A stretch of 64,000 bases of DNA from Sinomonas sp. ASV486 (GTDB lineage: Bacteria > Actinomycetota > Actinomycetes > Actinomycetales > Micrococcaceae). Both the position numbers and the translations under genes were made by a program. The stretch spans positions 310,001 to 374,000 of the forward strand of contig NZ_JAVFJK010000001.1 in assembly GCF_030908215.1 (NCBI RefSeq). Reading direction: 5' to 3'. Positions 38,403 to 46,717 of this stretch are shown here, in pieces; the stretch's first letter is position 1, and every line of letters begins with the position of its first letter. The notes under the pieces are model-generated. The model was not told the DNA's origin. It saw nothing but the letters and a program-made list of their open reading frames with translations, and did no database searches.

Positions 38403-38535
38403 GCGGCGGGGGGGGCGCCCCCCACCCCAGGGGCGCGGCCGGCCCGGGGGCCCCCCCGCCCCCCCCACCCGCCGCGCCCCTGTCGCCCCCCCCCCGGGGG
38501 GGGGGGGGGGGGGCCCCCCCCCCCCCCCGCCCACG
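38403..38535. other. Abnormal poly-G/poly-C tract (probable assembly artefact)
   Basis: About 130 bases almost entirely of G and C homopolymer runs, including a G run of about 20 and C runs of up to about 16. It has no codon structure and differs from everything else in the window. It sits directly between groEL and the first ABC permease, 25 nt before that gene's ATG. A mis-assembled or base-called gap is more likely than a natural sequence. Confidence 0.7.
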
Positions 38536-38559
38536 GTCCTCCCACCGCAGGAATCCGCC

Positions 38560-39468
38560 ATGCCCCGTACCCGCAAAGTCCGCCGGCTCTCGACCAGGGA
38601 CAAGGTCATCCTTGCCATCATGGTCGCGGTCCCCACGCTCATCGAGCTGGCCTTCGTCTGGCTCCCCACGCTCTTCTCGATCGGCCTCAGCTTCACCCGC
38701 TGGAGCGGCCTCGACCTCACCGACATCCGGGCCGCGGGCACCGACAACTACAAGTTCGTGTCCCAGGACTACCCGCCCTTCTGGCCGGCCGTGCAGCACA
38801 ACGTCCTGTGGCTCGTCTTCCTCGCCCTGATCGCCACACCGCTGGGCCTCCTGCTCGCCGTGCTTCTCGACCAGAAGATCCGCGGGAGCCGGATCTACCA
38901 GAGCATCTTCTTCGTCCCGGTCATGCTCTCCCTCGCGCTCGTCGGCGTGATCTGGCAGCTCTTCTACCAGCGCGACAACGGCCTCCTCAACTTCCTCCTC
39001 GGCACCGCGGGGACCCCCGCGGCCGTCGACTGGTTCGGAGACAGCAACGTCAACATCTGGGCCGCGCTCATCGCCGCGACGTGGCGCCACGCGGGCTACG
39101 TCATGCTCCTCTACCTCGCGGGGCTCAAGGGCGTCGACCCGGCGTTGAAGGAAGCCGCCGCACTCGACGGCGCCAACGCCGCGCAGACGTTCTTCCGCGT
39201 CGTGTTCCCGGCGATGCGGCCGATCAACATCGTCATCGTGGTCATCACGATCATCGAGTCCCTACGCGCGTTCGACATCGTCTACGTCATCAACCGCGGT
39301 ACGAATGGGCTCGAGCTCATCTCCGCCCTCGTGATCCAGAACCTGGTCGGCGAGGGGCAGGTCATCGGTGTCGGCTCCGCGCTCGCGACCATCCTGCTCG
39401 TCATCTCCCTCGTGCCGATCACGTTCTACCTCTCGCGGACCTTCGGCAAGGAGGCCAAGGAATCATGA
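38560..39468 (+). CDS. Sugar ABC transporter permease, MalF/UgpA-type
   Basis: 302 residues and six hydrophobic helices, with the binding-protein-dependent permease signature EAAALDGANAAQTFFRVVFPAMRP (EAA loop, contact to the ATPase). It belongs to the carbohydrate uptake CUT1 group. The expected solute-binding-protein gene is missing upstream; instead there is a poly-G/C tract. No ATPase gene follows either, as in many CUT1 systems sharing MsmK-type ATPases. The ATG overlaps nothing; the ribosome site (CAGGAA) is weak. Confidence 0.9.
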   Translation: MPRTRKVRRLSTRDKVILAIMVAVPTLIELAFVWLPTLFSIGLSFTRWSGLDLTDIRAAGTDNYKFVSQDYPPFWPAVQHNVLWLVFLALIATPLGLLLAVLLDQKIRGSRIYQSIFFVPVMLSLALVGVIWQLFYQRDNGLLNFLLGTAGTPAAVDWFGDSNVNIWAALIAATWRHAGYVMLLYLAGLKGVDPALKEAAALDGANAAQTFFRVVFPAMRPINIVIVVITIIESLRAFDIVYVINRGTNGLELISALVIQNLVGEGQVIGVGSALATILLVISLVPITFYLSRTFGKEAKES

Positions 39469-40373
39469 CCACAGTCACCACACGGGTCCCCGTGGCGGGC
39501 CCGTCCGCGCGGCCCGGCTCGAAGGCCAAGCGGCATTACGCGACCCACCTCGTTCTGCTCGTCCTCGCCGTCATGTGGCTCCTGCCTCTGGGCTGGTCGC
39601 TCTACACGGCTCTGCGGCCCATCGAGTCGACCAATGAGCATGGCTATTTCAGCTTCGCCGGGCCCTACAACTTCGACAACTTTGTCACGGCCTGGAATCA
39701 GGGCGGCTTCTCGAAGTACTTCTGGAACTCGGTGATCATCACCGCCCCGACCGTGCTGCTCACACTGTTCTTCGCCTCGCTCATGGCGTTCGCGGTGAGC
39801 CGCGTGAGCTGGAAGTTCAACGTGACCCTGCTCATCCTGTTCACGGCCGGCAATCTCCTGCCCCCGCAAGTGCTCGCGGCGCCGCTGTTCCAGATGTTCA
39901 AGCATCTGGATCTTCCCTACTGGTTCAGTGACTCGGGCTCCCTGCTGAACACGTACATCTCGGTCATCGTGGTGGACACGGCGTTCCAGATCGGCTTCTG
40001 CACCTTCGTGCTGTCCAACTACATGAAGGCGCTGTCCCAGGACCTCACCGAGGCCGCCCTCGTGGACGGCGCGGGCATCTGGACGCAGTACTGGTCCATC
40101 ATCATGCCCTTGTGCCGGCCGGCCTTCGCCGCGCTCGGGACGCTCGAGGTCATCTTCGTCTACAACGACTTCTTCTGGCCTCTGCTGTTCATCCAGAGCG
40201 GCGACCGTCTGCCGGTGACCACGGCGATCAACAATCTCCAGGGTGTGTTCCTGAGCAACTACAACCTCCTCGCGGCGGGAGCCACGATCACTGTGATCCC
40301 GACCCTCATCATCTACCTCCTGCTCCAGCGCCAGTTCGTGGCAGGACTGACGCTCGGCTCGAGCAAGGGCTGA
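39465..40373 (+). CDS. Sugar ABC transporter permease, MalG/UgpE-type
   Basis: 302 residues, six helices, with EAALVDGAGIWTQYWSIIMPLCRP as the EAA motif. Start ATG at 39465 overlaps the stop of the first permease (ATGA), so the two form one heteromeric channel. The substrate is unknown: the partner binding protein is not in the window. The downstream DeoR gene suggests a sugar or sugar-phosphate substrate. Confidence 0.92.
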   Translation: MTTVTTRVPVAGPSARPGSKAKRHYATHLVLLVLAVMWLLPLGWSLYTALRPIESTNEHGYFSFAGPYNFDNFVTAWNQGGFSKYFWNSVIITAPTVLLTLFFASLMAFAVSRVSWKFNVTLLILFTAGNLLPPQVLAAPLFQMFKHLDLPYWFSDSGSLLNTYISVIVVDTAFQIGFCTFVLSNYMKALSQDLTEAALVDGAGIWTQYWSIIMPLCRPAFAALGTLEVIFVYNDFFWPLLFIQSGDRLPVTTAINNLQGVFLSNYNLLAAGATITVIPTLIIYLLLQRQFVAGLTLGSSKG

Positions 40374-40375
40374 CG

Positions 40376-41143
40376 ATGCTCGCGGCGGCGCGTCAGTCGG
40401 CCATCCTCGGCGCGGTCCAGCGGGAAGGGGTGGTCAAGGTCGCCGATCTCGCGCATCGGCTCGGGGTCTCGGCGGTCACGATCCGGCGGGACATCGAATC
40501 CCTGAGCGACGCGGGCCAGCTGACCCGCGTCCACGGCGGCGTCATGGTCCCCAGCGAGGGTGGCACGCACGAGCCCGGGTTCGCGCTCAAGTCGACCCAG
40601 AATCTTGAGGCGAAGGAGGCGATAGCCCGCGAGGCCGCCTCGCTCGTCACCGAGGACATGGCCGTGGGCATCACGGCCGGGTCCACCACATGGGTCCTCG
40701 CGAAGGCCCTCGCGGCGGGACCACGGATCACGGTCCTGACCAACTCCGTGCGCGTCATGGAGGCCTTCAGCACGTCGTCCTCGGGGTCCACGGTCCTCCT
40801 CACGGGGGGCCAGCGCACACCGTCGGACGCCCTCGTCGGGCCCCTCGCCACCGCGTCGGTCCGCCGGCTCCACCTCGACATCCTCTTCCTCGGCGTCCAT
40901 GGCATCGACGAGCGCGCGGGGTTCACCACTCCCAACCTGCTCGAGGCCGAGACCAACGAGGCGTTCGCGTCCGCAGCGCGCCGCGTCGTCGTCGTGGCCG
41001 ACCACAGCAAGTGGGGCGTCCAGGGGATCGGCAGCATCTGTGCCCTCGACGAGGTCGACTGTCTCGTCACGGACCGCGAGATGCCCGCGACTGCGGTCGG
41101 CATCCTCAACGAGAGGATCCCCTCGGTCCGGCTCGCGCAGTGA
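40376..41143 (+). CDS. DeoR-family transcriptional regulator
   Basis: 255 residues. The N-terminal HTH (REGVVKVADLAHRLGVSAVTIRRDIESLSDAGQLTRVHGGVM) and the DeoR sensor domain (AGSTTWVLAKAL, TNSVRVMEAF, LLTGGQRTPSDALVGPLA, FLGVHGIDERAGFTTPNLLEAETNEAF, VVVADHSKWG) are both complete. DeoR regulators bind phosphorylated sugars. The ATG follows the second permease stop by 2 nt, so it probably controls that transport operon. Confidence 0.92.
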   Translation: MLAAARQSAILGAVQREGVVKVADLAHRLGVSAVTIRRDIESLSDAGQLTRVHGGVMVPSEGGTHEPGFALKSTQNLEAKEAIAREAASLVTEDMAVGITAGSTTWVLAKALAAGPRITVLTNSVRVMEAFSTSSSGSTVLLTGGQRTPSDALVGPLATASVRRLHLDILFLGVHGIDERAGFTTPNLLEAETNEAFASAARRVVVVADHSKWGVQGIGSICALDEVDCLVTDREMPATAVGILNERIPSVRLAQ

Positions 41144-41156
41144 GTCTCGCACGACG

Positions 41157-41189
41157 GCGGCGCCTCACCCTCGCCGGGTGAGGCGCCGC
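41157..41189. terminator. Strong hairpin terminator (deoR / cupredoxin convergent)
   Basis: GCGGCGCCTCACCC pairs perfectly with GGGTGAGGCGCCGC (14 bp, 5-nt loop). The left flank carries the ACGACGGCGG repeat core. It lies between convergent genes ending at 41143 and 41226. Confidence 0.85.
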
Positions 41190-41225
41190 AGTCCTTCGGT
41201 CCGGTCGTGTGTGACCGCGTATGCC

Positions 41226-42161
41226 CTAGGGCGTCACGATCACCTGGCCGACCATGCCCATGTCGTCATGGAACTCGCAGAGGTAGTGGAATATGCCGGT
41301 CTGGTTGAAGGTCACGTTGAAGGTCGACGGGCCGCCGACAAAGGCGGGCAGCAGCGTCCCCGAGTCGACCAGCTTGCCTCCCTGCTTGAGGTCCGTGAAC
41401 GTCACCGTGTGCGGGACGACCCCTTGGTTGGCGCTCATGTCGAAGGTGACCGTTGTTCCGGCGCGCACAACGTCGGGCGACGGCATGAACCGCATCACCA
41501 TCGCCTGGTCGTCCATCGCCCCAACAAATACGTGCGTCGGGCTCGACTTGGCCAGCGTCCTTGCCTCGAGAGCCAGGCCATCGGCGAGGACCTTGGCGCC
41601 CTCGACCGCGCCCACGGCGTCGTAGTAGGCCTGATCATGCAGCAGTGCGACGTTCTTGTGGAGCACGTGCACCACGATGTTCATCATTCGGCCGTGGATA
41701 AGGCAATAGAACGTGAAGTCACCGGGCGCGGCAAACTTGAGCTGGTACGACTGAATGAAAGGCGCATGAGGCACCGGCGGCGCGAGAATGCCCGAATTCG
41801 TCCACGGCGCCGTCGGGTCGAAAACTGGCCCGCCGACGGGCGTGAAGGCGTCTGCCTCCAGATTCGCGATCGATGTCGGGGGCAGCGGCGGCGTGCCATA
41901 GCTAACAGTGTGGATCTCGGCACTGTTGGACACGAAGTTGATGGAGTCCGTTTGATGAATCCAGATCTCGCCTGGCAGGAATCGCATGCCCTGGATGGCC
42001 ATGTCCGAGGTCTGATTGCCGACGAGGACCTTCCAGGTCTGGGCATTCGGGTTGGTGTCGACGGCAGCCTGCGCGGGCGCAATGCCGAGGACGCCGATGA
42101 TCAGGGTCACGAGCGCCGTGAGAACCACGGCAGGGGTACGGAATGGTGTGCGGGATGACAA
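41226..42161 (-). CDS. Secreted two-domain cupredoxin
   Basis: 311 residues with an N-terminal signal peptide (TPAVVLTALVTLIIGVLGIAPAQA, predicted cleavage near 32). It then has two cupredoxin-like domains, each with a full type 1 copper set: domain 1 His in AEIHTVSYG and Cys-His-Met in FYCLIHGRMM; domain 2 His in VVPHTVTF and Cys-His-Met in YLCEFHDDMGM. A short helical segment joins them. No type 2/3 copper ligands of multicopper oxidases are seen, so an electron-transfer or copper-binding role is likelier than oxidase activity. Nothing nearby tells the partner. The ATG at 42161 precedes the signal peptide directly. Confidence 0.85.
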   Translation of the reverse strand: MSSRTPFRTPAVVLTALVTLIIGVLGIAPAQAAVDTNPNAQTWKVLVGNQTSDMAIQGMRFLPGEIWIHQTDSINFVSNSAEIHTVSYGTPPLPPTSIANLEADAFTPVGGPVFDPTAPWTNSGILAPPVPHAPFIQSYQLKFAAPGDFTFYCLIHGRMMNIVVHVLHKNVALLHDQAYYDAVGAVEGAKVLADGLALEARTLAKSSPTHVFVGAMDDQAMVMRFMPSPDVVRAGTTVTFDMSANQGVVPHTVTFTDLKQGGKLVDSGTLLPAFVGGPSTFNVTFNQTGIFHYLCEFHDDMGMVGQVIVTP

Positions 42162-42413
42162 GGGAAACGCTCCTCACGAGAGGCAGCGGGGCCAGATTCC
42201 TCCAGCAGGAACTACCGGCTCAGACACGCCAGCCCACGCAACGGCGCAAGCCAGCCATGCGGCGTCGTACGCTCCCAGCAGACGCTCAACCGCTTCGACG
42301 CCGAGACCGCGCCGAACCAAGGTGCATGTTCCCCATTCCCCAGGAACACGGAAAGAATAGCTCCGTCTCGACACACAGGGAAGCACCCCACGCAGGCCGC
42401 CTAGAGTAAATCC

Positions 42414-42887
42414 ATGACTGCTCAGACGCCCCGAGGCACGGTCCTCGTCATCAACGGCCCCAACCTGAACCTCCTCGGCACGCGCGAACCGGAGAAGTAC
42501 GGCACGCACACGCTGGCCGACATCGAGCGTCTCTGCGCCGAAGCGGCCGCCGGGCAGGGGCTCGCCGCCGAGTGCTTCCAGTCGAACCATGAGGGCGCGA
42601 TCATCGACGCGATCCATGCGGCGCGGGGAAAGGTGCTCGGGCTTGTCCTCAACGCGGGCGCGTATACCCACACATCTGTGGCGATCCGCGACGCGATCGC
42701 GGCAGCCGAGCTGCCGCTCGTGGAGGTGCACATCACGAACGTCCACGCGCGCGAGCCGTTCCGGCACCACTCGTACTTGAGCGACATCGCGAAGGCCGTC
42801 ATCGCGGGCGCTGGCGTGCTCGGCTACCGCTTCGCCATCGAATACCTCGCGGACCTCACGGAGACCCGGAAGCCCGTCGCACTGTAA
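42414..42887 (+). CDS. aroQ: Type II 3-dehydroquinate dehydratase
   Basis: 157 residues. Third enzyme of the shikimate pathway, acting through a dodecamer. Motifs [17 protein letters not shown] (catalytic Tyr), [51 protein letters not shown] (catalytic His) are all intact. Start ATG at 42414; there is no close partner gene of the pathway. Confidence 0.97.
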   Translation: MTAQTPRGTVLVINGPNLNLLGTREPEKYGTHTLADIERLCAEAAAGQGLAAECFQSNHEGAIIDAIHAARGKVLGLVLNAGAYTHTSVAIRDAIAAAELPLVEVHITNVHAREPFRHHSYLSDIAKAVIAGAGVLGYRFAIEYLADLTETRKPVAL

Positions 42888-42941
42888 GGGCAGGGCAGCG
42901 CGCCGCCCTGCAGCGCCCGGGCCGCACCGCCTGTGCCGCCG

Positions 42942-44114
42942 CTACTTTCTGGTGCACACGCCCGGCTGGACCGGCTGCGTGAGGCCGCTTGCCTGGGCTG
43001 CGACGGGCGTGAGCTCCTCCATGGTGATGGCGTAGCCGACGTCCGCCGTCGAGTCGCTCTTGGCGAACACCACTCCGGTCACCTGCCCGTCGAGGGTCAG
43101 GAGCGGTCCGCCCGAGTTGCCCTGCTGGACGTTGCCCGAGATCTGGTACACCTGCTTGGGCACCTCGTTGGCGCCGTAGATGTCCGGGGCAAGGACCGTC
43201 GTCGTGCCCTGGATGACTGCGGGCCGCAACTGGTACGGCCCCCCGAGCGGGTACCCGCCGAACGCCGCGGGCGTCCCCGAGGAGCTCGTCCCGGTGAGCG
43301 GGAGCGGGGCGACGTGCAGTCCATCGACGGCGATGACGGCGAGGTCGCGGACGGCGTCGAAATACACGACGCGTCCGCTCCTCGCGCCACCACCCGGAAG
43401 TTCGACGACGGGCTCGCTCACCCCCGCGACCACGTGGGCGTTCGTGATGATGCGGTCCGGCGCCACGGCGAAGCCGGATCCCGTCTGATTCTGGCCGCAT
43501 TGGTAGGCCGTGCCGGTGATCCTCAGGATGGACGGCGCAGCAGCGCGAAGCTCGTTCGTATCGACCGATTCGGGCACCGGCACGGGCTTCGTGGGCGCGA
43601 TGCTCTCGATGAGCTTCGGCAGGCCGTCACCGATCACGAAAGCGCGCAGCGCCGCGGCCTGCTCCTTCACCGGGGCCGGCGTTGCGGCGTCGAGCGCGCG
43701 CACCACCGCCGAGCCGGCGATCTGCTGCGTGAGGACTGGGACGCCGATGGTTGAGACCGTGAAGGCCGTCATCGAGATGACGAGCGAGGCGACCACCACG
43801 CTGACCAGGCCGCCGAGTCCGCGGTCGATGGCGGTGGCTCCCCTCCAGCGAATCCCCCGCCGGATCCGGTGTCCCAGTGCCGAGCCAACGGCATTGCCGC
43901 CCGCCATGAGGACGACGGCCGCGATGATGATGCCTGCGGCGCGCCAGGCGCCCGCGCCGAGCCAACCGCTGACGAGGGGCACGGCGAAGAACGCGGCGAT
44001 GCCGCCCGCGACGAATCCGAGGATGCCTGCCAGGCTCACCACGAATCCCGCCCGGATCCCGTTGGCGAGGTAGCCCACGAGAACGAGCACGAGCAGGACG
44101 TCCAGGAGATTCAC
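42942..44114 (-). CDS. MarP-like membrane serine protease (CvpA + trypsin-like)
   Basis: 390 residues. The N-terminal CvpA-like region (about 1-130) has four hydrophobic helices; residues 190-385 are a trypsin-fold protease with catalytic His227 (NAHVV), Asp257 (VRDLAVI) and Ser334 (GNSGGPL). The order and size match MarP of mycobacteria, a periplasmic protease for acid and oxidative stress that cleaves the cell-wall hydrolase RipA; the substrate here is unknown. It is followed 3' by a short gap to convergent aroQ and is divergent from the CRP gene. Confidence 0.88.
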   Translation of the reverse strand: MNLLDVLLVLVLVGYLANGIRAGFVVSLAGILGFVAGGIAAFFAVPLVSGWLGAGAWRAAGIIIAAVVLMAGGNAVGSALGHRIRRGIRWRGATAIDRGLGGLVSVVVASLVISMTAFTVSTIGVPVLTQQIAGSAVVRALDAATPAPVKEQAAALRAFVIGDGLPKLIESIAPTKPVPVPESVDTNELRAAAPSILRITGTAYQCGQNQTGSGFAVAPDRIITNAHVVAGVSEPVVELPGGGARSGRVVYFDAVRDLAVIAVDGLHVAPLPLTGTSSSGTPAAFGGYPLGGPYQLRPAVIQGTTTVLAPDIYGANEVPKQVYQISGNVQQGNSGGPLLTLDGQVTGVVFAKSDSTADVGYAITMEELTPVAAQASGLTQPVQPGVCTRK

Positions 44115-44270
44115 CCTCGGATTCTATCGGCGCCGCCTGACGTCCAACTGAAGGCCAGAGGCGTCCCAGACCCCGTCAGGGGCCGGATTCCGGGCCTCCT
44201 TGGCTGTGTCGCATGCCAAGTTCGTCACAAAACGCCTTGAGCATCTGAAAGAATGAGTCAAGCGCAAGCA

Positions 44271-44286
44271 TGTGAACGCACTGACA
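44271..44286. promoter_or_regulatory. Possible CRP/GlxR operator in its own leader
   Basis: TGTGAACGCACTGACA matches the CRP/GlxR consensus TGTGA-N6-TCACA except at one position. It lies 13 nt upstream of the TTG start, next to the AGGAG ribosome site, so binding would block expression. Confidence 0.5.
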
Positions 44287-44299
44287 TTAGGAGATTGCC

Positions 44300-44977
44300 T
44301 TGGACCTCGAAGTACTGCGCCGCGCCCCCCTCTTCACCACGCTCGACGACGAGGCCTTCCGCCTGCTGATGGACGAGCTGACCGAAGTCGACCTCTCGCG
44401 AGGCGCCTCGGTGTTCCGTGAAGGCGACCAGGGCGACCAGATGTACTTCATCGTCTCCGGCAAGATCAAGCTCGGCCGCACGTCCCCGGACGGGCGCGAA
44501 TCACTCCTGGCCATCCTCGGCCCGGGCGAGCTCTTCGGCGAGATGGCCCTCTTCGATCCGGCCCCCCGCACTGCGACAGCAACGGCCGTCTCCGAGACTC
44601 GTCTGGCCGGCCTCAAGAACGAGGCCCTCGTGGCGCTGCTGCGCTCACGGCCCGAGGTTTCCGCACAGCTCCTCCAGGCTCTGGCGCGCCGCCTCCGCCG
44701 CACCAACGACTCGCTCTCCGACCTCGTCTTCTCGGATGTCCCCGGCCGCGTCGCAAAGGCGCTCCTGGACCTCGCCGACCGCTTCGGACGCCCCGCGACC
44801 GACGGCGTGCTCGTGGCCCACGAGCTCACCCAGGAGGAGCTCGCCCAGCTGGTCGGCGCCTCGCGCGAGACGGTCAACAAGGCGCTCGCCGAGTTCGTCC
44901 AGCGCGGCTGGATCCGGCTCGAGGCGCGCGCCGTCGTGATCCTGGACATGCAGCGCCTCCGCCAGCGCTCCCGCTGA
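44300..44977 (+). CDS. CRP/FNR-family regulator (GlxR-like)
   Basis: 225 residues. The cyclic-nucleotide domain is clear (REGDQGDQMYFIVSGKIKLGR and the cAMP phosphate loop GELFGEMALFDPAPRTATATAV). The C-terminal winged helix (ELTQEELAQLVGASRETVNKALAEFVQRGWI) has the Arg-Glu recognition pair of CRP-type proteins. It is close to GlxR/Cmr of actinobacteria, a global carbon regulator responding to cAMP. The start is TTG with AGGAG 6 nt upstream; the next ATG is inside the domain. Confidence 0.93.
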   Translation: MDLEVLRRAPLFTTLDDEAFRLLMDELTEVDLSRGASVFREGDQGDQMYFIVSGKIKLGRTSPDGRESLLAILGPGELFGEMALFDPAPRTATATAVSETRLAGLKNEALVALLRSRPEVSAQLLQALARRLRRTNDSLSDLVFSDVPGRVAKALLDLADRFGRPATDGVLVAHELTQEELAQLVGASRETVNKALAEFVQRGWIRLEARAVVILDMQRLRQRSR

Positions 44978-45044
44978 CGATCAAAGCCAGCTCGCGCGCC
45001 AAAGCCGGTTGAGCGCAGCTGAAACCGGCAGCCACGCAAACGTA

Positions 45045-45074
45045 AGGAGCCGGGCCCTTCGGGGTCCGGCTCCT
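45045..45074. terminator. Terminator between crp and the NUDIX gene
   Basis: AGGAGCCGG and CCGGCTCCT form the stem, extended by GCCC/GGGT around a TTCG loop, followed by CATGTTTGTGTG on the plus strand. It serves the convergent genes ending at 44977 and 45110. Confidence 0.85.
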
Positions 45075-45109
45075 CATGTTTGTGTGCGGGTGTTTGTGGT
45101 GCCTGCGGG

Positions 45110-46033
45110 CTAAGGCCCGACGACGCGCAGTGCCTCGGTCGGTGGCGCGACGGCCCCGGGTGCCTCGACCTCGAGGTAGAGCTGCCCGTCCTCTTCGATG
45201 AGGTGTGCCTGGTACAGGTGGTTGCTCCGCTTGACGCTCAGATAGGCGATGCAGCCCTTGGCCTTGCCCATCTTGGCGAGGATGATCTCCGTCGCCGGGA
45301 CCAGCAGCTCCGGCAGGGCGAGTCCGCGCGTGTCGGCCTCGCCGATCACGTCACCGAGGGCGCTCGTGTCGCGTTCGGCCATGACTTCACGGGCGCTGAC
45401 CCACTGGCCCCACACGCCCTTGCTCGGCAGGAGGGTGGGCGTCTGGCCCACGGGAAGGGTCGCGGCAAAGTAGCGGGTATCGAATCGGCGGTGTGCGAAG
45501 TCGGGCGTCACCCAGTGCACGAGGGAGCGCAGCAGGTCGGTCCTCAGCCCGAGCCCACGCTTCGCGAGCAGGTCCGCAAAGCTGATGTCCTGCCGGGCGA
45601 GCGCCTCGCGGGCACGCACCCACTCAGCGCTCGTGGTGCCCTCAACCACCACGGACTCGTCCGAGCCGGCGAGCAGGACGCCCGTCTCCTCGAAGAGCTC
45701 CCGGATGGCGGCGACGACGTGCAGGCGCGCGAGTGCATAGTCCTCGGTCCCGAGGATTTCGGCCCACTGGCCCACGGAGGGGCCGAACCAGTCGAAGGTG
45801 TCCTGATCGGCGTTCTCTGCCGACCCGCCGGGGAACCCGACGACGCCGAGCGGCGACTCGCCGCCGCGGTAGGAGAGCCACGTCTCGGTCCCGTCGGGTG
45901 CATCCCGGACGAGAGCCACGGACGAGGCGAGTCGCGGTTTGCGCGGAACGCGGTCGGCTTCCTCGAGCCAGCTGCGGGCCGCGCCCTGCATGCGCTTGGG
46001 CAGGGTGAAGCGGCGCTTAAGCGAAGTCGGCAA
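45110..46033 (-). CDS. NUDIX hydrolase with a split Nudix box
   Basis: 307 residues. The N-terminal block PRLASSVALVRDAPDGTETWLSYRG begins the fold and GFPGGSAEN holds the glycine of the Nudix box, but a ~45-residue insertion separates it from REL and EETGVLL, the rest of the box (GX5EX7REUXEEXGU). The C-terminal half (RTDLLRSLVHWVTPDFAHRRFDTRYFAATLPVG) resembles long NUDIX proteins related to eukaryotic NUDT19. The annotated start is a TTG at 46033 that overlaps ridA by 17 nt; an ATG 14 codons later is possible. Substrate unknown, possibly a CoA derivative. Confidence 0.8.
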   Translation of the reverse strand: MPTSLKRRFTLPKRMQGAARSWLEEADRVPRKPRLASSVALVRDAPDGTETWLSYRGGESPLGVVGFPGGSAENADQDTFDWFGPSVGQWAEILGTEDYALARLHVVAAIRELFEETGVLLAGSDESVVVEGTTSAEWVRAREALARQDISFADLLAKRGLGLRTDLLRSLVHWVTPDFAHRRFDTRYFAATLPVGQTPTLLPSKGVWGQWVSAREVMAERDTSALGDVIGEADTRGLALPELLVPATEIILAKMGKAKGCIAYLSVKRSNHLYQAHLIEEDGQLYLEVEAPGAVAPPTEALRVVGP

Positions 46034-46526
46034 TCAACTCAACCTCCACTGGCGCGTCGAGCGGCAGGACCGCGACGCCGACGGCGGAGCGGGCGTGGGT
46101 GCCCGCCTCGCCGAAGATCTTGCCGAGCAACTCGGAGGCGCCGTTGATGACGCCGGGCTGGCCCGTGAACTGCGGATCGGAGGCCACGAACCCCACGACT
46201 TTCACGATCTGCGTGACGCGGTCGAGGTCGCCAATCTGTGCTTTGACGGCCGCAAGCGCGTTGACGATGCACACCTCGGCGTACTTCTTCGCAGCCTCGG
46301 CGCTCACCTCCGCACCGACCTTGCCGGTAGCGGGCAGCTGCCCGGAGACGAACGGCAGCTGGCCGGAGGTGTACACGGTCGAGCCGGTGACGACTGCGGG
46401 AACGTAGGCGGCGACAGGCGCTGCGACCTCGGGGAGCGTCAGGCCGAGATCGGCCAGGCGACGCTCGACGGCGCTGCTCACCTCCGCGGCCGTGTCTGCC
46501 GCGCTCGCGAACTGCTCCTGGCTCAT
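46017..46526 (-). CDS. RidA/YjgF-family protein
   Basis: 169 residues, on the long side for a RidA-family deaminase (~130), with a leading ~40 residues. The typical core is PAVVTGSTVYTSGQLPF...ATGKVG and NALAAVKAQIGDLDRVTQIVKVVGFVASDPQFTGQPGVINGASELLGKIFGEAGTHARSAVGVAVLPLDAPVEVELIADFA. RidA hydrolyses reactive enamines and imines; the Arg of the active site (HARSAVG) is present. The ATG overlaps the stop of the DUF4177 gene (ATGA) and the 3' end overlaps the NUDIX gene, so the three are an operon. Confidence 0.88.
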   Translation of the reverse strand: MSQEQFASAADTAAEVSSAVERRLADLGLTLPEVAAPVAAYVPAVVTGSTVYTSGQLPFVSGQLPATGKVGAEVSAEAAKKYAEVCIVNALAAVKAQIGDLDRVTQIVKVVGFVASDPQFTGQPGVINGASELLGKIFGEAGTHARSAVGVAVLPLDAPVEVELIADFA

Positions 46527-46681
46527 GCCTGCTTCTCCCTCTTCAAGTACGCGACAAGTCCGTTGCCGCCGGGTCCGGAGACGACCTGGACAAGCTCCCA
46601 GCCGTCCTCGCCCCACTGGTCGAGGATCTGCTTCGTGGCATGCACGATGAGGGGCACGGTCGCGTATTCCCAGGCGGTCAT
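46523..46681 (-). CDS. Small DUF4177-type protein
   Basis: A 52-residue protein: MTAWEYATVPLIVHATKQ, then LDQWGEDGWELVQVV and LVAYLKREKQA. The W-E-Y start and the GWELVxV motif are the pattern of DUF4177, a small conserved family of unknown function. The stop overlaps the ridA ATG (ATGA), and the ATG lies 36 nt from the divergent penicillin-binding protein gene. The frame is open, the overlap exact and the family pattern clear, so I regard it as real. Confidence 0.8.
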   Translation of the reverse strand: MTAWEYATVPLIVHATKQILDQWGEDGWELVQVVSGPGGNGLVAYLKREKQA

Positions 46682-46717
46682 GAGGCCAGATTAGCCCCTC
46701 CCGTTAGACTGGCACAC

